Of a stretch of 27,955 nt of DNA, positions 1 to 7,193 are shown piece by piece. The translations under genes and the position numbers were made by a program. The DNA is taken from assembly GCA_023402845.1 (NCBI GenBank), contig JAEYFP010000001.1, forward strand, positions 1 through 27,955, in the 5' to 3' direction. Position 1 is the first letter of the stretch. Each line of letters starts with the position of its first letter. Under the pieces are notes generated by a model, which saw only the letters and a list, made by a program, of their open reading frames with translations, ran no database searches and was not told the origin of the DNA. The DNA comes from Bacillota bacterium (GTDB lineage Bacteria > Bacillota > Clostridia > Lachnospirales > Lachnospiraceae).

Positions 1-168
1 CCCAAAGCAGTAGGGACAGAGTATGAAGTGTTGAGCAGTGCACAGCTTTTACAGTCAGAGAAGAATAGGCATGGTGTACTTGGAAAATATACAGAAACTA
101 TTAGCCATAGTGTGTCTTTACAAAATAGGAAAATAATATACTTTAATTCACATATATGGGGAGTATAA
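1..168 (+). CDS. 3' end of an unidentified gene (partial)
   Basis: An open frame enters from the left edge in frame 1 and runs 55 codons to a TAA at 166-168. The residues (for example GKYTETISHSVSL, then NRKIIYF) do not match any family I can name. There is no competing long frame here, and a hairpin follows about 30 bases after the stop, which fits a gene end. It could equally be a decayed remnant. Function is unknown. Confidence 0.35.
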   Translation, partial: PKAVGTEYEVLSSAQLLQSEKNRHGVLGKYTETISHSVSLQNRKIIYFNSHIWGV

Positions 169-197
169 AGACAGAAACAATATAGTAATCATTAATT

Positions 198-218
198 AGT
201 CCAGAAAAAAACTGGACT
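198..218 (+). terminator. possible hairpin terminator after the left-edge gene
   Basis: A perfect 7-bp stem AGTCCAG/CTGGACT encloses a loop of seven A's. The tract after the stem (TGCTTAG) is not a proper T-run, so termination strength is doubtful. Its position 30 bases past the partial frame's stop is the main support. Confidence 0.35.
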
Positions 219-349
219 TGCTTAGAATGCCAAAAAGAGATATATTTAATCCACAAGTCAGTGCCTGATATTTTATCAGCGCATCGTGGGTGAACTCTAA
301 ATTATTAAATCCGAAGATAAATTTACGCAATCGGAGGGCAGGTAGGATA

Positions 350-378
350 TTGACAAGATAATCGAAACAAAATATGAT
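350..378 (+). promoter_or_regulatory. sigma-A-type promoter for the AraC-family gene
   Basis: TTGACA (350-355), a 17-base spacer and TATGAT (373-378) make a near-consensus vegetative promoter. Transcription should start near 385, giving an untranslated leader of roughly 145 bases before the regulator's ATG. Confidence 0.7.
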
Positions 379-529
379 ATAGAAAAGAAAGTTAATAGAT
401 ACTTATTATTTATATAAAACAGTATTTGCGGGGTGGCAGCACAGTGTGTTTGCCGCTTCATTTTATTATAGAAGGAAATACTGCGGATTTGAATAATAAC
501 AGGATTGATCGACATGAAAAGGAGCTGCC

Positions 530-1468
530 ATGGAAGAAGCTATTCTTGAATCCAAAACAGGTTTGCCGCCGAAGATTCAATTTCGGAGAATTTATCTATG
601 TCCCTTTCATTGGCATGACTCATTGGAAGTTATTTTTGTGCTGAAAGGAAGTATCTATATTTCTATATTGGATGATATGAAAATTTTAAAAGCGGGTGAT
701 ATTGAAATTTTAAATTTTAATCAGCTGCATCAGCTGAGGGCAACCTCGGAGGATAATCTTGTGGGAATTCTGCATATAGAGAAAGGGTATGCCAAAATGC
801 TTGATCCTTATATTTCAAGTGTATGGTTTTCTCATGGCTTTTCGCCCAGCATAGAGATCGATCAGTCTGTGCTGTTGATGCTGTTTCGTGAATTGTATCA
901 TTTATTAGGCGGCAGGCAGGATGGAACGGATGTGTGTCAAAGAGATGTCAGCCGCAGACTTGTTCGGCTGATTATGACTACCTTTGATGTTATGGCGCAG
1001 ACATATGGCAGTAATTCTGCACAGCTATCCAGAATACGAGGTGTTTTTGATTTGCTGAACGACCCGAGATTTTATATGAGCAAGGTAACTCTTAGAGATT
1101 TATGTATCAGTACAAATGAATATCTGAATCTGGATTACATGTCAGCACTGATCAGAAGCTGTGCGGGAGACAACTTCCAGAACCTTTTGAATTATTTTAG
1201 AATTGAATTTGCGGTGAAACAGCTGCTGAGTACAGAAAAAAATATAACAGAAATTGCATTAGAATGTGGATATTCCGCAACAAGATATTTTTATAAGCAC
1301 TTCAAGGGATTGTTTCCGGAGGGACCAAAAGAATTCAGGAGAAGGCATTGCAGAGAGAGAAGAGAAGGCAGTTATGATCTGGTGCGGGAGGATGCTGCCA
1401 TGAAATGGTTGGAACGGCTGATAGCGGAATCAGAACCGGAAAAGGAGAGATGGATTGCATTGTATTGA
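530..1468 (+). CDS. AraC-family transcriptional regulator with N-terminal cupin
   Basis: A 312-residue DNA-binding regulator. Residues about 20-90 form a cupin-like sensing domain (FHWHDSLEVIFVLKG, then AGDIEILN). Residues about 190-290 are the double helix-turn-helix of AraC/XylS proteins, with the hallmark second half ITEIALECGYSATRYFYKHF followed by GPKEFRR. The first helix-turn-helix (EYLNLDYMSALIRSCAG) is recognisable but more divergent. The ATG at 530 follows AAAAGGAG at 517-523 with good spacing. The ligand cannot be read from sequence. It lies just upstream of a TetR gene and an ABC/ECF transporter set on the same strand, so it may control these, but no shared operator was seen. A tail of about 40 residues past the second helix-turn-helix is unusually basic and then acidic. 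Confidence 0.85.
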   Translation: MEEAILESKTGLPPKIQFRRIYLCPFHWHDSLEVIFVLKGSIYISILDDMKILKAGDIEILNFNQLHQLRATSEDNLVGILHIEKGYAKMLDPYISSVWFSHGFSPSIEIDQSVLLMLFRELYHLLGGRQDGTDVCQRDVSRRLVRLIMTTFDVMAQTYGSNSAQLSRIRGVFDLLNDPRFYMSKVTLRDLCISTNEYLNLDYMSALIRSCAGDNFQNLLNYFRIEFAVKQLLSTEKNITEIALECGYSATRYFYKHFKGLFPEGPKEFRRRHCRERREGSYDLVREDAAMKWLERLIAESEPEKERWIALY

Positions 1469-1505
1469 AGATTTGCTGCAATTTAGATCATAATAAAAAT
1501 GGCTA

Positions 1506-1534
1506 TTGACAAAATCAATGCAGCTAACTATAAT
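1506..1534 (+). promoter_or_regulatory. perfect consensus sigma-A promoter of the tetR-type gene
   Basis: TTGACA (1506-1511), exactly 17 bases, then TATAAT (1529-1534): both hexamers are perfect consensus. The predicted start point (about 1541) falls inside the adjacent palindrome at 1538-1559, so a bound repressor would block it. Confidence 0.9.
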
Positions 1535-1537
1535 TGA

Positions 1538-1559
1538 AACAGTGTTGCGCAACACTGTT
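1538..1559. promoter_or_regulatory. 22-bp perfect palindrome, probable TetR operator
   Basis: AACAGTGTTGC followed immediately by its exact reverse complement GCAACACTGTT. It begins three bases after the -10 hexamer and covers the predicted transcription start, a classic autorepression arrangement for a TetR-family protein. I found no second copy in the window. Confidence 0.85.
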
Positions 1560-1578
1560 GCTTATTAAGGAGTAAAGG

Positions 1579-2217
1579 ATGGCTAATCGAGTAGAAGGAG
1601 TTACCGAAAAGCTTTTGCATTGTGCGATGCAGGAGTTTTTGTCAAAGGGATATTTGGGTGCATCGATGCGCGTAATTTCAGAGAATGCGGGAACAACTCC
1701 CCGTTCTATCTATACGCGCTATGGTGATAAGGAAGGGCTGTTTGCGGCACTCGTAAGACCTGCTGCAGATCAGCTTAAGAAAACCTTTTGCGAACTTCAG
1801 GAGCAATATCACCAAAGACCGGAACCGGAGCAGAAGCAGCTTTTTGAAGATCCGGATTTCCGACAGGAGTATGACGGATATCTGAGCATAATCCTGGATC
1901 AAATTTATGAAAACCTCGATGCGTTTAAGCTGCTTGTCTGCCATAGCGAGGGCACCGGTTTCGCGGGATTTGTAGATGAAATGGTAGCGCTGGATGAAAA
2001 ATATACGCTTTTATATATCGAGCATACCCAAAATGATGTACTGACCTCGGGCAGAGCAAAACCACAGCTGATTCATCTGCTGTGCAGTTCCTTTATGCAT
2101 GGGTTTTATGAATTTGTGCGTCATGACATGCCGAGGGAGGAAGCAATCGAATATGTAAATCAGCTGCAGCAGTTTTATGAGCGGGGGTGGATCAATTTGC
2201 TTGCGCCTGAAACCTGA
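1579..2217 (+). CDS. TetR/AcrR-family transcriptional regulator
   Basis: A 212-residue protein with the N-terminal TetR helix-turn-helix at about residues 10-57 (TEKLLHCAMQEFLSKGY, then SMRVISENAGTTPRSIYTRYGDKEG split across the recognition helix). The C-terminal ligand and dimer domain is variable and unassigned. The ATG at 1579 follows AAGGAG at 1567-1572. Its own promoter overlaps the palindrome at 1538-1559, which predicts autorepression. It immediately precedes two ABC half-transporters and an ECF pair on the same strand, a common placement for a local repressor of efflux or uptake genes. A hairpin terminator between this gene and the ABC genes suggests that read-through is limited or conditional. 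The inducer is unknown. Confidence 0.87.
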   Translation: MANRVEGVTEKLLHCAMQEFLSKGYLGASMRVISENAGTTPRSIYTRYGDKEGLFAALVRPAADQLKKTFCELQEQYHQRPEPEQKQLFEDPDFRQEYDGYLSIILDQIYENLDAFKLLVCHSEGTGFAGFVDEMVALDEKYTLLYIEHTQNDVLTSGRAKPQLIHLLCSSFMHGFYEFVRHDMPREEAIEYVNQLQQFYERGWINLLAPET

Positions 2218-2264
2218 TAATGGCTGACTTGCATGCAAACAGCAGCTTGCCAGTCATTATTTTT
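2217..2264 (+). terminator. hairpin terminator or attenuator between tetR and the ABC genes
   Basis: ATAATGGCTG (2217-2226) pairs with CAGTCATTAT (2251-2260) with one G-U pair, and a T-rich tract (2257-2264) follows. The left arm starts at the TetR stop codon. A small palindrome TTGCATGCAA lies in the loop. Confidence 0.6.
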
Positions 2265-2272
2265 ACCCGGAG

Positions 2273-2288
2273 GTTAGTTAAAACTAAC
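2273..2288. promoter_or_regulatory. inverted repeat upstream of the ABC genes, possible metal-regulator box
   Basis: GTTAGTT, two A's, then AACTAAC, placed 24-39 bases before the ABC start codon. In its GGTTAG/CTAAC core it resembles DtxR/IdeR-type boxes (family knowledge), which would fit a metallophore or metal importer downstream. That assignment is inference. The palindrome itself is seen directly. Confidence 0.5.
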
Positions 2289-2311
2289 TTTAAAGAAAGA
2301 AGGAAAAATGA

Positions 2312-4060
2312 ATGGAAAAAAAGTCATCTGCAGTAAGTCTTGTGATGAAATATGCGCAGCAGCATAGAGGAAAATACATAGGGTCTATGATTTTAGCTGT
2401 TTCCGGCGAAGTACTTGGATTGCTTCCGTATTTTGCGGTAGCTCGGATGCTTGGAGCTCTTCTTGGAGAACAAAAGGATTTAGCCTTTTATATGGTATGG
2501 TGTGCCGTCGGCGTTGCAGGCTATGTGGCAAAAGGAATTCTTACGGGCATCTCTACCTCTGTTTCGCATAAGGCCACTTTTCTGACCATGGCGGAAATTC
2601 GCAGCCGGTTGGTTGCAAAGCTGGCCCGCATGCCGATGGGGACGCTGCTTTCCACACCATCCGGATATTATAAGGATGTAATTGTTGACAGGGTGGAAAG
2701 TATTGAAATTCCTTTGGCACATTTGCTTCCGGAAATGACTGCAAGTATTTTAACCCCAGTATTGATTTTAATTTACCTGTTTGCATTGGATTGGCGGATG
2801 GCTCTGGTTTCGCTGGTCACATTGCCGATTGGTTTGATGCTGATGAGTGGTGCGATGAGGGGATATGCCTCAAAATATGCCGGTTCGGTGGAAACCAGTA
2901 ATAAAATGACAAATGCTATCGTGGAATATATGGGCGGAATAGAAGTCATCAAGGCATTCAGTCAAAGCGCACGTTCGTATGATAAGTATACCGGAGCCGT
3001 GAGAGAAAACGCCTCTTATTTTTATTACTGGATGAAAAGTGTGCAGTGGGCCATGTCGTCTTATACGGCTGTCACTCCCACTGTTTTGCTGCCGGTGCTC
3101 CCTGTCGGATTTCTGTTTTATGCAAACGGAAGTCTGTCGGCCTCAAATTTTCTGACAATCATCACCCTTTCTCTGGGGGTGATCGGTCCGCTGATTACGG
3201 CGAGCAACTATGTGGATAATCTGGCAAGAGTAGGAACGGTCATCGGTCAGATCGAAGAAATACTGGAAGGACAAGAGCTGATCCGTCCCAGGGAGCCTGT
3301 TGATATAAGTGACCTGACCGTGCGGTTTCGGGATGTTTCTTTTTCCTACACAAGCGACAGTAAAAAGGCGGCGCTTCAGCATGTAAACCTTACCATTTTT
3401 CCGGGAAGTATTACCGCACTCGTGGGTCCTTCCGGCAGCGGAAAATCTACGGTCGCAAAGCTTGTCGCAGGCTTTTGGGATAGCAGCCTTGGCGAGATTA
3501 CTTTAGGAGATCACAATGTAAAGAGTATTCCTCTTTCACAGCTTGCGGCGCAGATTGCATATGTGTCGCAGGACAATTATCTGTTTGATGAAAGCATTCT
3601 TGAAAATATTCGGATGGGTCGGCCGGAGGCGTCTGATGAGGAGGTTAAGCAGGCGGCAAAGGATGCCGGATGTGATTCCTTTATTCGGGAACTTGCGTAT
3701 GGATATGATACCGTTGCGGGCAGTGCGGGCGGACATCTTTCGGGAGGAGAGCGTCAGCGTGTGGCAATCGCGCGCGCAATGCTGAAAAATGCGCCCATTG
3801 TTATTCTGGATGAAGCAACAGCCTATATTGATCCGGAAAATGAAGCAGTTATTCAGTCTGCGGTAGCAAAACTCATTATAGGAAAAACGCTGTTGGTGAT
3901 TGCACACCGGCTTTCCACGATTACCGATGCCGACCAGATTATTGTGATGGACAGCGGACAGGTCTGCGGCTCGGGCACGCATGATACGCTGTTGGAAAGT
4001 CTGCCGCTCTACCGGGATATGTGGAGAGCACATATGGGTATCAAGGAGGGGGAATATTAA
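2312..4060 (+). CDS. ABC half-transporter, fused permease and ATPase (first of pair)
   Basis: A 582-residue protein. Residues about 1-310 are a six-helix exporter-fold membrane domain and residues about 330-582 a nucleotide-binding domain. Walker A (GPSGSGKST) lies near 372-380, the signature LSGGERQR near 475, Walker B VILDEATAYID near 496-506 and the H-loop IAHR near 530. The neighbour starting at 4060 is its partner, because the stop and start overlap (TAATG), implying a heterodimer. Pairs of this fold next to ECF-type genes are often annotated as siderophore or metallophore transporters of the YbtP/YbtQ or IrtAB kind, but exporters look the same in sequence. The ATG at 2312 follows AAGGA at 2300-2304. 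An out-of-frame ATG at 2308 is not used. Substrate and direction are inference. Confidence 0.88.
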   Translation: MEKKSSAVSLVMKYAQQHRGKYIGSMILAVSGEVLGLLPYFAVARMLGALLGEQKDLAFYMVWCAVGVAGYVAKGILTGISTSVSHKATFLTMAEIRSRLVAKLARMPMGTLLSTPSGYYKDVIVDRVESIEIPLAHLLPEMTASILTPVLILIYLFALDWRMALVSLVTLPIGLMLMSGAMRGYASKYAGSVETSNKMTNAIVEYMGGIEVIKAFSQSARSYDKYTGAVRENASYFYYWMKSVQWAMSSYTAVTPTVLLPVLPVGFLFYANGSLSASNFLTIITLSLGVIGPLITASNYVDNLARVGTVIGQIEEILEGQELIRPREPVDISDLTVRFRDVSFSYTSDSKKAALQHVNLTIFPGSITALVGPSGSGKSTVAKLVAGFWDSSLGEITLGDHNVKSIPLSQLAAQIAYVSQDNYLFDESILENIRMGRPEASDEEVKQAAKDAGCDSFIRELAYGYDTVAGSAGGHLSGGERQRVAIARAMLKNAPIVILDEATAYIDPENEAVIQSAVAKLIIGKTLLVIAHRLSTITDADQIIVMDSGQVCGSGTHDTLLESLPLYRDMWRAHMGIKEGEY

Positions 4061-5799
4061 TGTTGGAAGCATTTCAAAAAATATGGATTTTTGCGGGAGC
4101 AGAACAAAAAAATATCAAGTCATCTATCATATTAGCTTTTTTTAACGCAATTTTTTATTCAGTGCAGTTTGGGGCGGTGTTTGTGATTCTGCAGGCTATT
4201 TCTCAAGGCAGCAGGGAAATGTCTGCCGCATGGATTTCCCTGGCACTGATGTTAGTCAGTATTGCCGGACGCATTGTAATGCAGACTTTTTCACAGTTGG
4301 GGCGTGTTCATGCCGGCTATTTCATGGTGGCAGACAAACGTGTTGAAATCGGAGATAAGCTGCGCGTCGTTCCCATGGGATTTTTCAGCCGCAATAATCT
4401 GGGGCAGATTACCGCGGTTACAACGACCACACTTTCCGATGTGGAAAATACTGCGCCTGTAGTATTGGTAACGATCCTGGGTGGGTTTATCAACTCACTG
4501 GTGTTTGCTGTATTTGTTCTCCTGTTTGACGTAAGGATCGGCCTGATCGTTTTGCTTGGTATGGGTGCCTTTTTGCTGGTGGCCTCCCGTCAGGAAAAAA
4601 ACTCCCGTATCAGTGCACCCAAGCGGCAGCGCGCACAGGAATATCTTGTGGAGAAGGTACTGGAAACCGTGCAGGGAATGAGCGTGGTTAAGAGCTTTCA
4701 TCTTAGCGAAAAAACGGGCAAACGTGTCGATATGGCAATTCGGGAAAGCTGTGAAAAGAATATGGCCATTGAAAGGCAGCTGACCCCTCTTACCAGTTTC
4801 CAGCAAATTGTGTTGAATTTGTTCGGTATTTTGATTATTCTCGCATCTGCCGTCTTGTATCTTTCGGGGCGTATGCCGCTTGTGGATGCGCTCATGATGC
4901 TGATTATGTCCTTTATGGTATTTGAACAGATGAAAAGTGTAGGAAACAATCTCCCGAATTTGCGCATTACCGATGCGTCTTTGGAAAAGACCGGCGAGAT
5001 TGACCGCGTCCCGGTCATGGATGAGGGCGGTGTCGGCATTAGTACAGGAACATCCGCTGTTGTGTTTGAGGATGTGACCTTTGCATATGAAAACCGTACC
5101 GTTTTACAAAATATCAGCTTTACCGTTCCGGAAAAAACGACAACGGCAATTGTCGGTCCGTCAGGTTCCGGCAAGACGACGCTGTGCAGTCTGATTGCCC
5201 GTTTTTGGGATGTAAACGGCGGCAGTGTAAAGGTGGGGGGACGCGATGTACGGGAATATACCTTGGACAGTCTCATGCATAATATCAGCATGGTATTTCA
5301 AAATGTATATTTATTCAGTGATACGGTGGAAAACAACATCAAATTCGGACGGCCGGGCGCATCCCATGAGGAAGTGGCAGAGGCGGCAAGGAAAGCCTGC
5401 TGTCATGATCTGATCATGCAGCTTCCGCAAGGGTATGATACGGTGCTTAAGGAGGGTGGTTCCTCTCTTTCCGGCGGAGAAAAGCAGCGGATCAGCATTG
5501 CGCGGGCAATCTTAAAGAATGCGCCAATCATTATACTGGATGAGGCGACTGCCAATGTGGACCCCGAAAATGAGGATCGTCTTCAGACGGCAATTGAAGC
5601 GCTGATGAAAGATAAAACAATTATCATGATTGCTCACCGGCTCAAAACCGTAAAGAATGCAGATCAGATTCTGGTGCTGGACGGAGGTGAAATCGTACAG
5701 AGGGGAAACCATGAGGAATTGTCGCACGAAAAAGGAATTTATACGGATTTTATTAACCGCCGTCGCCAGGAGGCCGGCTGGAAACTGAAAACAAAATAG
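4060..5799 (+). CDS. ABC half-transporter, fused permease and ATPase (second of pair)
   Basis: A 579-residue exporter-fold ABC protein. The membrane domain spans residues about 1-305, then the ATPase with Walker A GPSGSGKTT (about 366-374), signature LSGGEKQR (about 470), Walker B IILDEATANVD (about 491) and IAHR (about 525). The chosen ATG at 4060 overlaps the preceding stop codon and sits behind AAGGAGGGGG at 4043-4052. A GTG 39 bases upstream lies inside the neighbour and lacks such a site. Both proteins of the pair carry complete catalytic motifs, so no degenerate ATP site is evident. It is followed after 19 bases by the ECF genes, and all four probably form one transcript. Confidence 0.88.
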   Translation: MLEAFQKIWIFAGAEQKNIKSSIILAFFNAIFYSVQFGAVFVILQAISQGSREMSAAWISLALMLVSIAGRIVMQTFSQLGRVHAGYFMVADKRVEIGDKLRVVPMGFFSRNNLGQITAVTTTTLSDVENTAPVVLVTILGGFINSLVFAVFVLLFDVRIGLIVLLGMGAFLLVASRQEKNSRISAPKRQRAQEYLVEKVLETVQGMSVVKSFHLSEKTGKRVDMAIRESCEKNMAIERQLTPLTSFQQIVLNLFGILIILASAVLYLSGRMPLVDALMMLIMSFMVFEQMKSVGNNLPNLRITDASLEKTGEIDRVPVMDEGGVGISTGTSAVVFEDVTFAYENRTVLQNISFTVPEKTTTAIVGPSGSGKTTLCSLIARFWDVNGGSVKVGGRDVREYTLDSLMHNISMVFQNVYLFSDTVENNIKFGRPGASHEEVAEAARKACCHDLIMQLPQGYDTVLKEGGSSLSGGEKQRISIARAILKNAPIIILDEATANVDPENEDRLQTAIEALMKDKTIIMIAHRLKTVKNADQILVLDGGEIVQRGNHEELSHEKGIYTDFINRRRQEAGWKLKTK

Positions 5800-5818
5800 A
5801 AACAAAGGAGAAAAAAGT

Positions 5819-6427
5819 ATGAAAAAAATAGTTCAGGACGATCGGCGTCTGAATATAAAAGATTTAATTAATGTTGGAATTTTTACGGCAGTTTATTTTA
5901 TTATCTTTATGGTTTCTACGATGACCTCTTATATTCCCGTTATGCTGTTCGCTTTTACGGTTGTTGCGGCGGTACTGGCCGGTATCCCTATCATTTTATT
6001 TTTGTCACGGGTGAAAAAATTCGGTATGGTTACGATTATGTGTGTTCTGCTTGGCCTGATTGTTCTGGTAATGGGGTACGGCATCCCGGGTCTTGGCGTC
6101 GCTGCGGTATGCGGAGTGGTCTCCGACCTGCTGCTTATGGCCGGTAAATGGAAGAGCTGGAAAGGAATGTTGGGGGCTTATATTGTAATGAGTCTATGGC
6201 CTATGGGAACACTGATCCCAATTTTCATTATGGGAAATGCCTATTTTGAAGGCTTTCGTGAATCTTTAGGGGACGTGTACGTTCAAAGTGCCATCGAGAT
6301 TTTTAACAGGATATCAGGGGGGCTTATTCTCACGATACCCGCAGCTACGATGATTGCGGCTGTTGGCGGAGCCTATTTAGGCAGGGCAGTACTCAAAAAA
6401 CATTTTGTCCGTGCGGGTATTGCTTGA
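5819..6427 (+). CDS. ECF transporter S component, MptD/Trep_Strep type
   Basis: A 202-residue, very hydrophobic membrane protein with about five or six predicted helices. The N-terminus KDLINVGIFTAVYFIIFMV matches the MptD-like (Trep_Strep) substrate-binding subunits of energy-coupling-factor transporters. Such S components bind the vitamin or metal-related ligand in the membrane and need a T component plus ATPases to import it. The ATG follows AAAGGAG. The gene overlaps the T-component start by a base or so (TGATG), so the two are translationally coupled. The substrate of this subfamily is not established and cannot be deduced here. Confidence 0.75.
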   Translation: MKKIVQDDRRLNIKDLINVGIFTAVYFIIFMVSTMTSYIPVMLFAFTVVAAVLAGIPIILFLSRVKKFGMVTIMCVLLGLIVLVMGYGIPGLGVAAVCGVVSDLLLMAGKWKSWKGMLGAYIVMSLWPMGTLIPIFIMGNAYFEGFRESLGDVYVQSAIEIFNRISGGLILTIPAATMIAAVGGAYLGRAVLKKHFVRAGIA

Positions 6428-7131
6428 TGAATAGAAAACAGGCATCGCGCCTGCCGATTGACCCGCGTACAAAGATGTTGCTGCTTGTTGTGATGAGCAT
6501 GATTGCACTGACGGGATATCAAGGGTGGATTTTTGTGATAAAGCCCTATTTTTTCTGTCTGCCGTTTTGTTTGCTCGCGGTTGGAGGAAAGCCGATGCCG
6601 GCGTTTAAACTGTCAGTCATATACCTCTTTTTTCAAAATTGGGAAAAGTTTTTGTTTTTTTTGCCGCAGAGAGGTGGCTTGGGGGAGCTTTTCCGTCTCG
6701 TTGCGGCGGTGATATCCTCCTTCATGCCATGTCTGGTTATGGGGTATTATGTGGTTTCCACGACAAAAGTCAGCGAGTTTATAGCATCCATGCAGCAGAT
6801 GAGAATCAGTTCCAAAATAATAATTCCCTTTGCAGTGTTGTTCCGTTTTTTCCCTACTATTTCGGAGGAATACCGCTTTATTCAGGATGCGATGAGGATG
6901 CGCGGAATCGGACTTAAAAAAGGGCCCGTCGCCATGATGGAATACCGAATGGTGCCGCTGATGATTTCCCTCGTGAAAATAGGAGATGATCTGTCAGCTT
7001 CTGCCGCAACAAGAGGCCTTAGCATTGAGGGAAAACGTACGACTCTGTGCCGTCTGCACTTTGGAGCGCTGGATTTTCTTCTGTGTTTGCTTGCGCTGGC
7101 CATTTTGCCTGTACTGTTCGCATCGGTATAA
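6427..7131 (+). CDS. ECF transporter T component (EcfT/CbiQ family)
   Basis: A 234-residue membrane protein with hydrophobic helices over residues 15-130 and 210-234. It carries the two cytosolic coupling motifs typical of EcfT: DAMRMRGIGL and SASAATRGLS, each with an Ala/Met-Arg-Gly core that contacts the ATPases. The likely start is the ATG at 6427, which overlaps the preceding TGA. A TTG one codon earlier is possible. A strong terminator follows directly, so the usual third gene, an ECF ATPase (A component), is absent here. The T component must use ATPases encoded elsewhere, or the neighbouring ABC pair. The second alternative is speculative. Confidence 0.82.
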   Translation: MNRKQASRLPIDPRTKMLLLVVMSMIALTGYQGWIFVIKPYFFCLPFCLLAVGGKPMPAFKLSVIYLFFQNWEKFLFFLPQRGGLGELFRLVAAVISSFMPCLVMGYYVVSTTKVSEFIASMQQMRISSKIIIPFAVLFRFFPTISEEYRFIQDAMRMRGIGLKKGPVAMMEYRMVPLMISLVKIGDDLSASAATRGLSIEGKRTTLCRLHFGALDFLLCLLALAILPVLFASV

Positions 7132-7135
7132 ATCA

Positions 7136-7163
7136 AAACCCCGCAGACATTACTGCGGGGTTT
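7136..7163. terminator. strong, probably bidirectional terminator between convergent genes
   Basis: A perfect 11-bp stem AAACCCCGCAG/CTGCGGGGTTT with a 6-base loop. It is flanked by A's on the left and T's on the right, so it can act for the plus-strand ECF operon and the minus-strand radical SAM gene that converge on it. Confidence 0.9.
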
Positions 7164-7193
7164 CATGTGCGCCTGTATATCGAGACAGGATAC

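Larger units (their letters stand above)
169..529. other. AT-rich intergenic stretch before the AraC-type regulator
   Basis: No convincing gene lies here. The short frames present lack ribosome binding sites and recognisable content. The stretch holds the hairpin at 198-218, the promoter at 350-378 and a leader of about 145 bases. In that leader CAGTATTT (420-427) can pair with AAATACTG (476-483), enclosing a smaller GGCA/TGCC hairpin. Confidence 0.6.

Noticed and set aside
1..220. Possible insertion-sequence end at the left edge (short hairpin and truncated frame).
   Set aside because: No transposase motifs, terminal inverted repeat pair or target duplication can be seen, so a mobile element cannot be supported.
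297..515. A 72-codon minus-strand frame and an overlapping plus-strand frame (426-644) in the region before the AraC-type gene.
   Set aside because: Neither has an RBS or recognisable protein features. The plus-strand frame overlaps the well-supported AraC start, and the minus-strand frame crosses the AraC promoter.
3536..4072. A 178-codon minus-strand frame opposite the first ABC gene.
   Set aside because: It lies opposite the conserved ATPase domain and its protein has no recognisable fold, so it is a by-product of the codon composition of the true gene. The same holds for the 197-codon minus-strand frame at 4698-5291.
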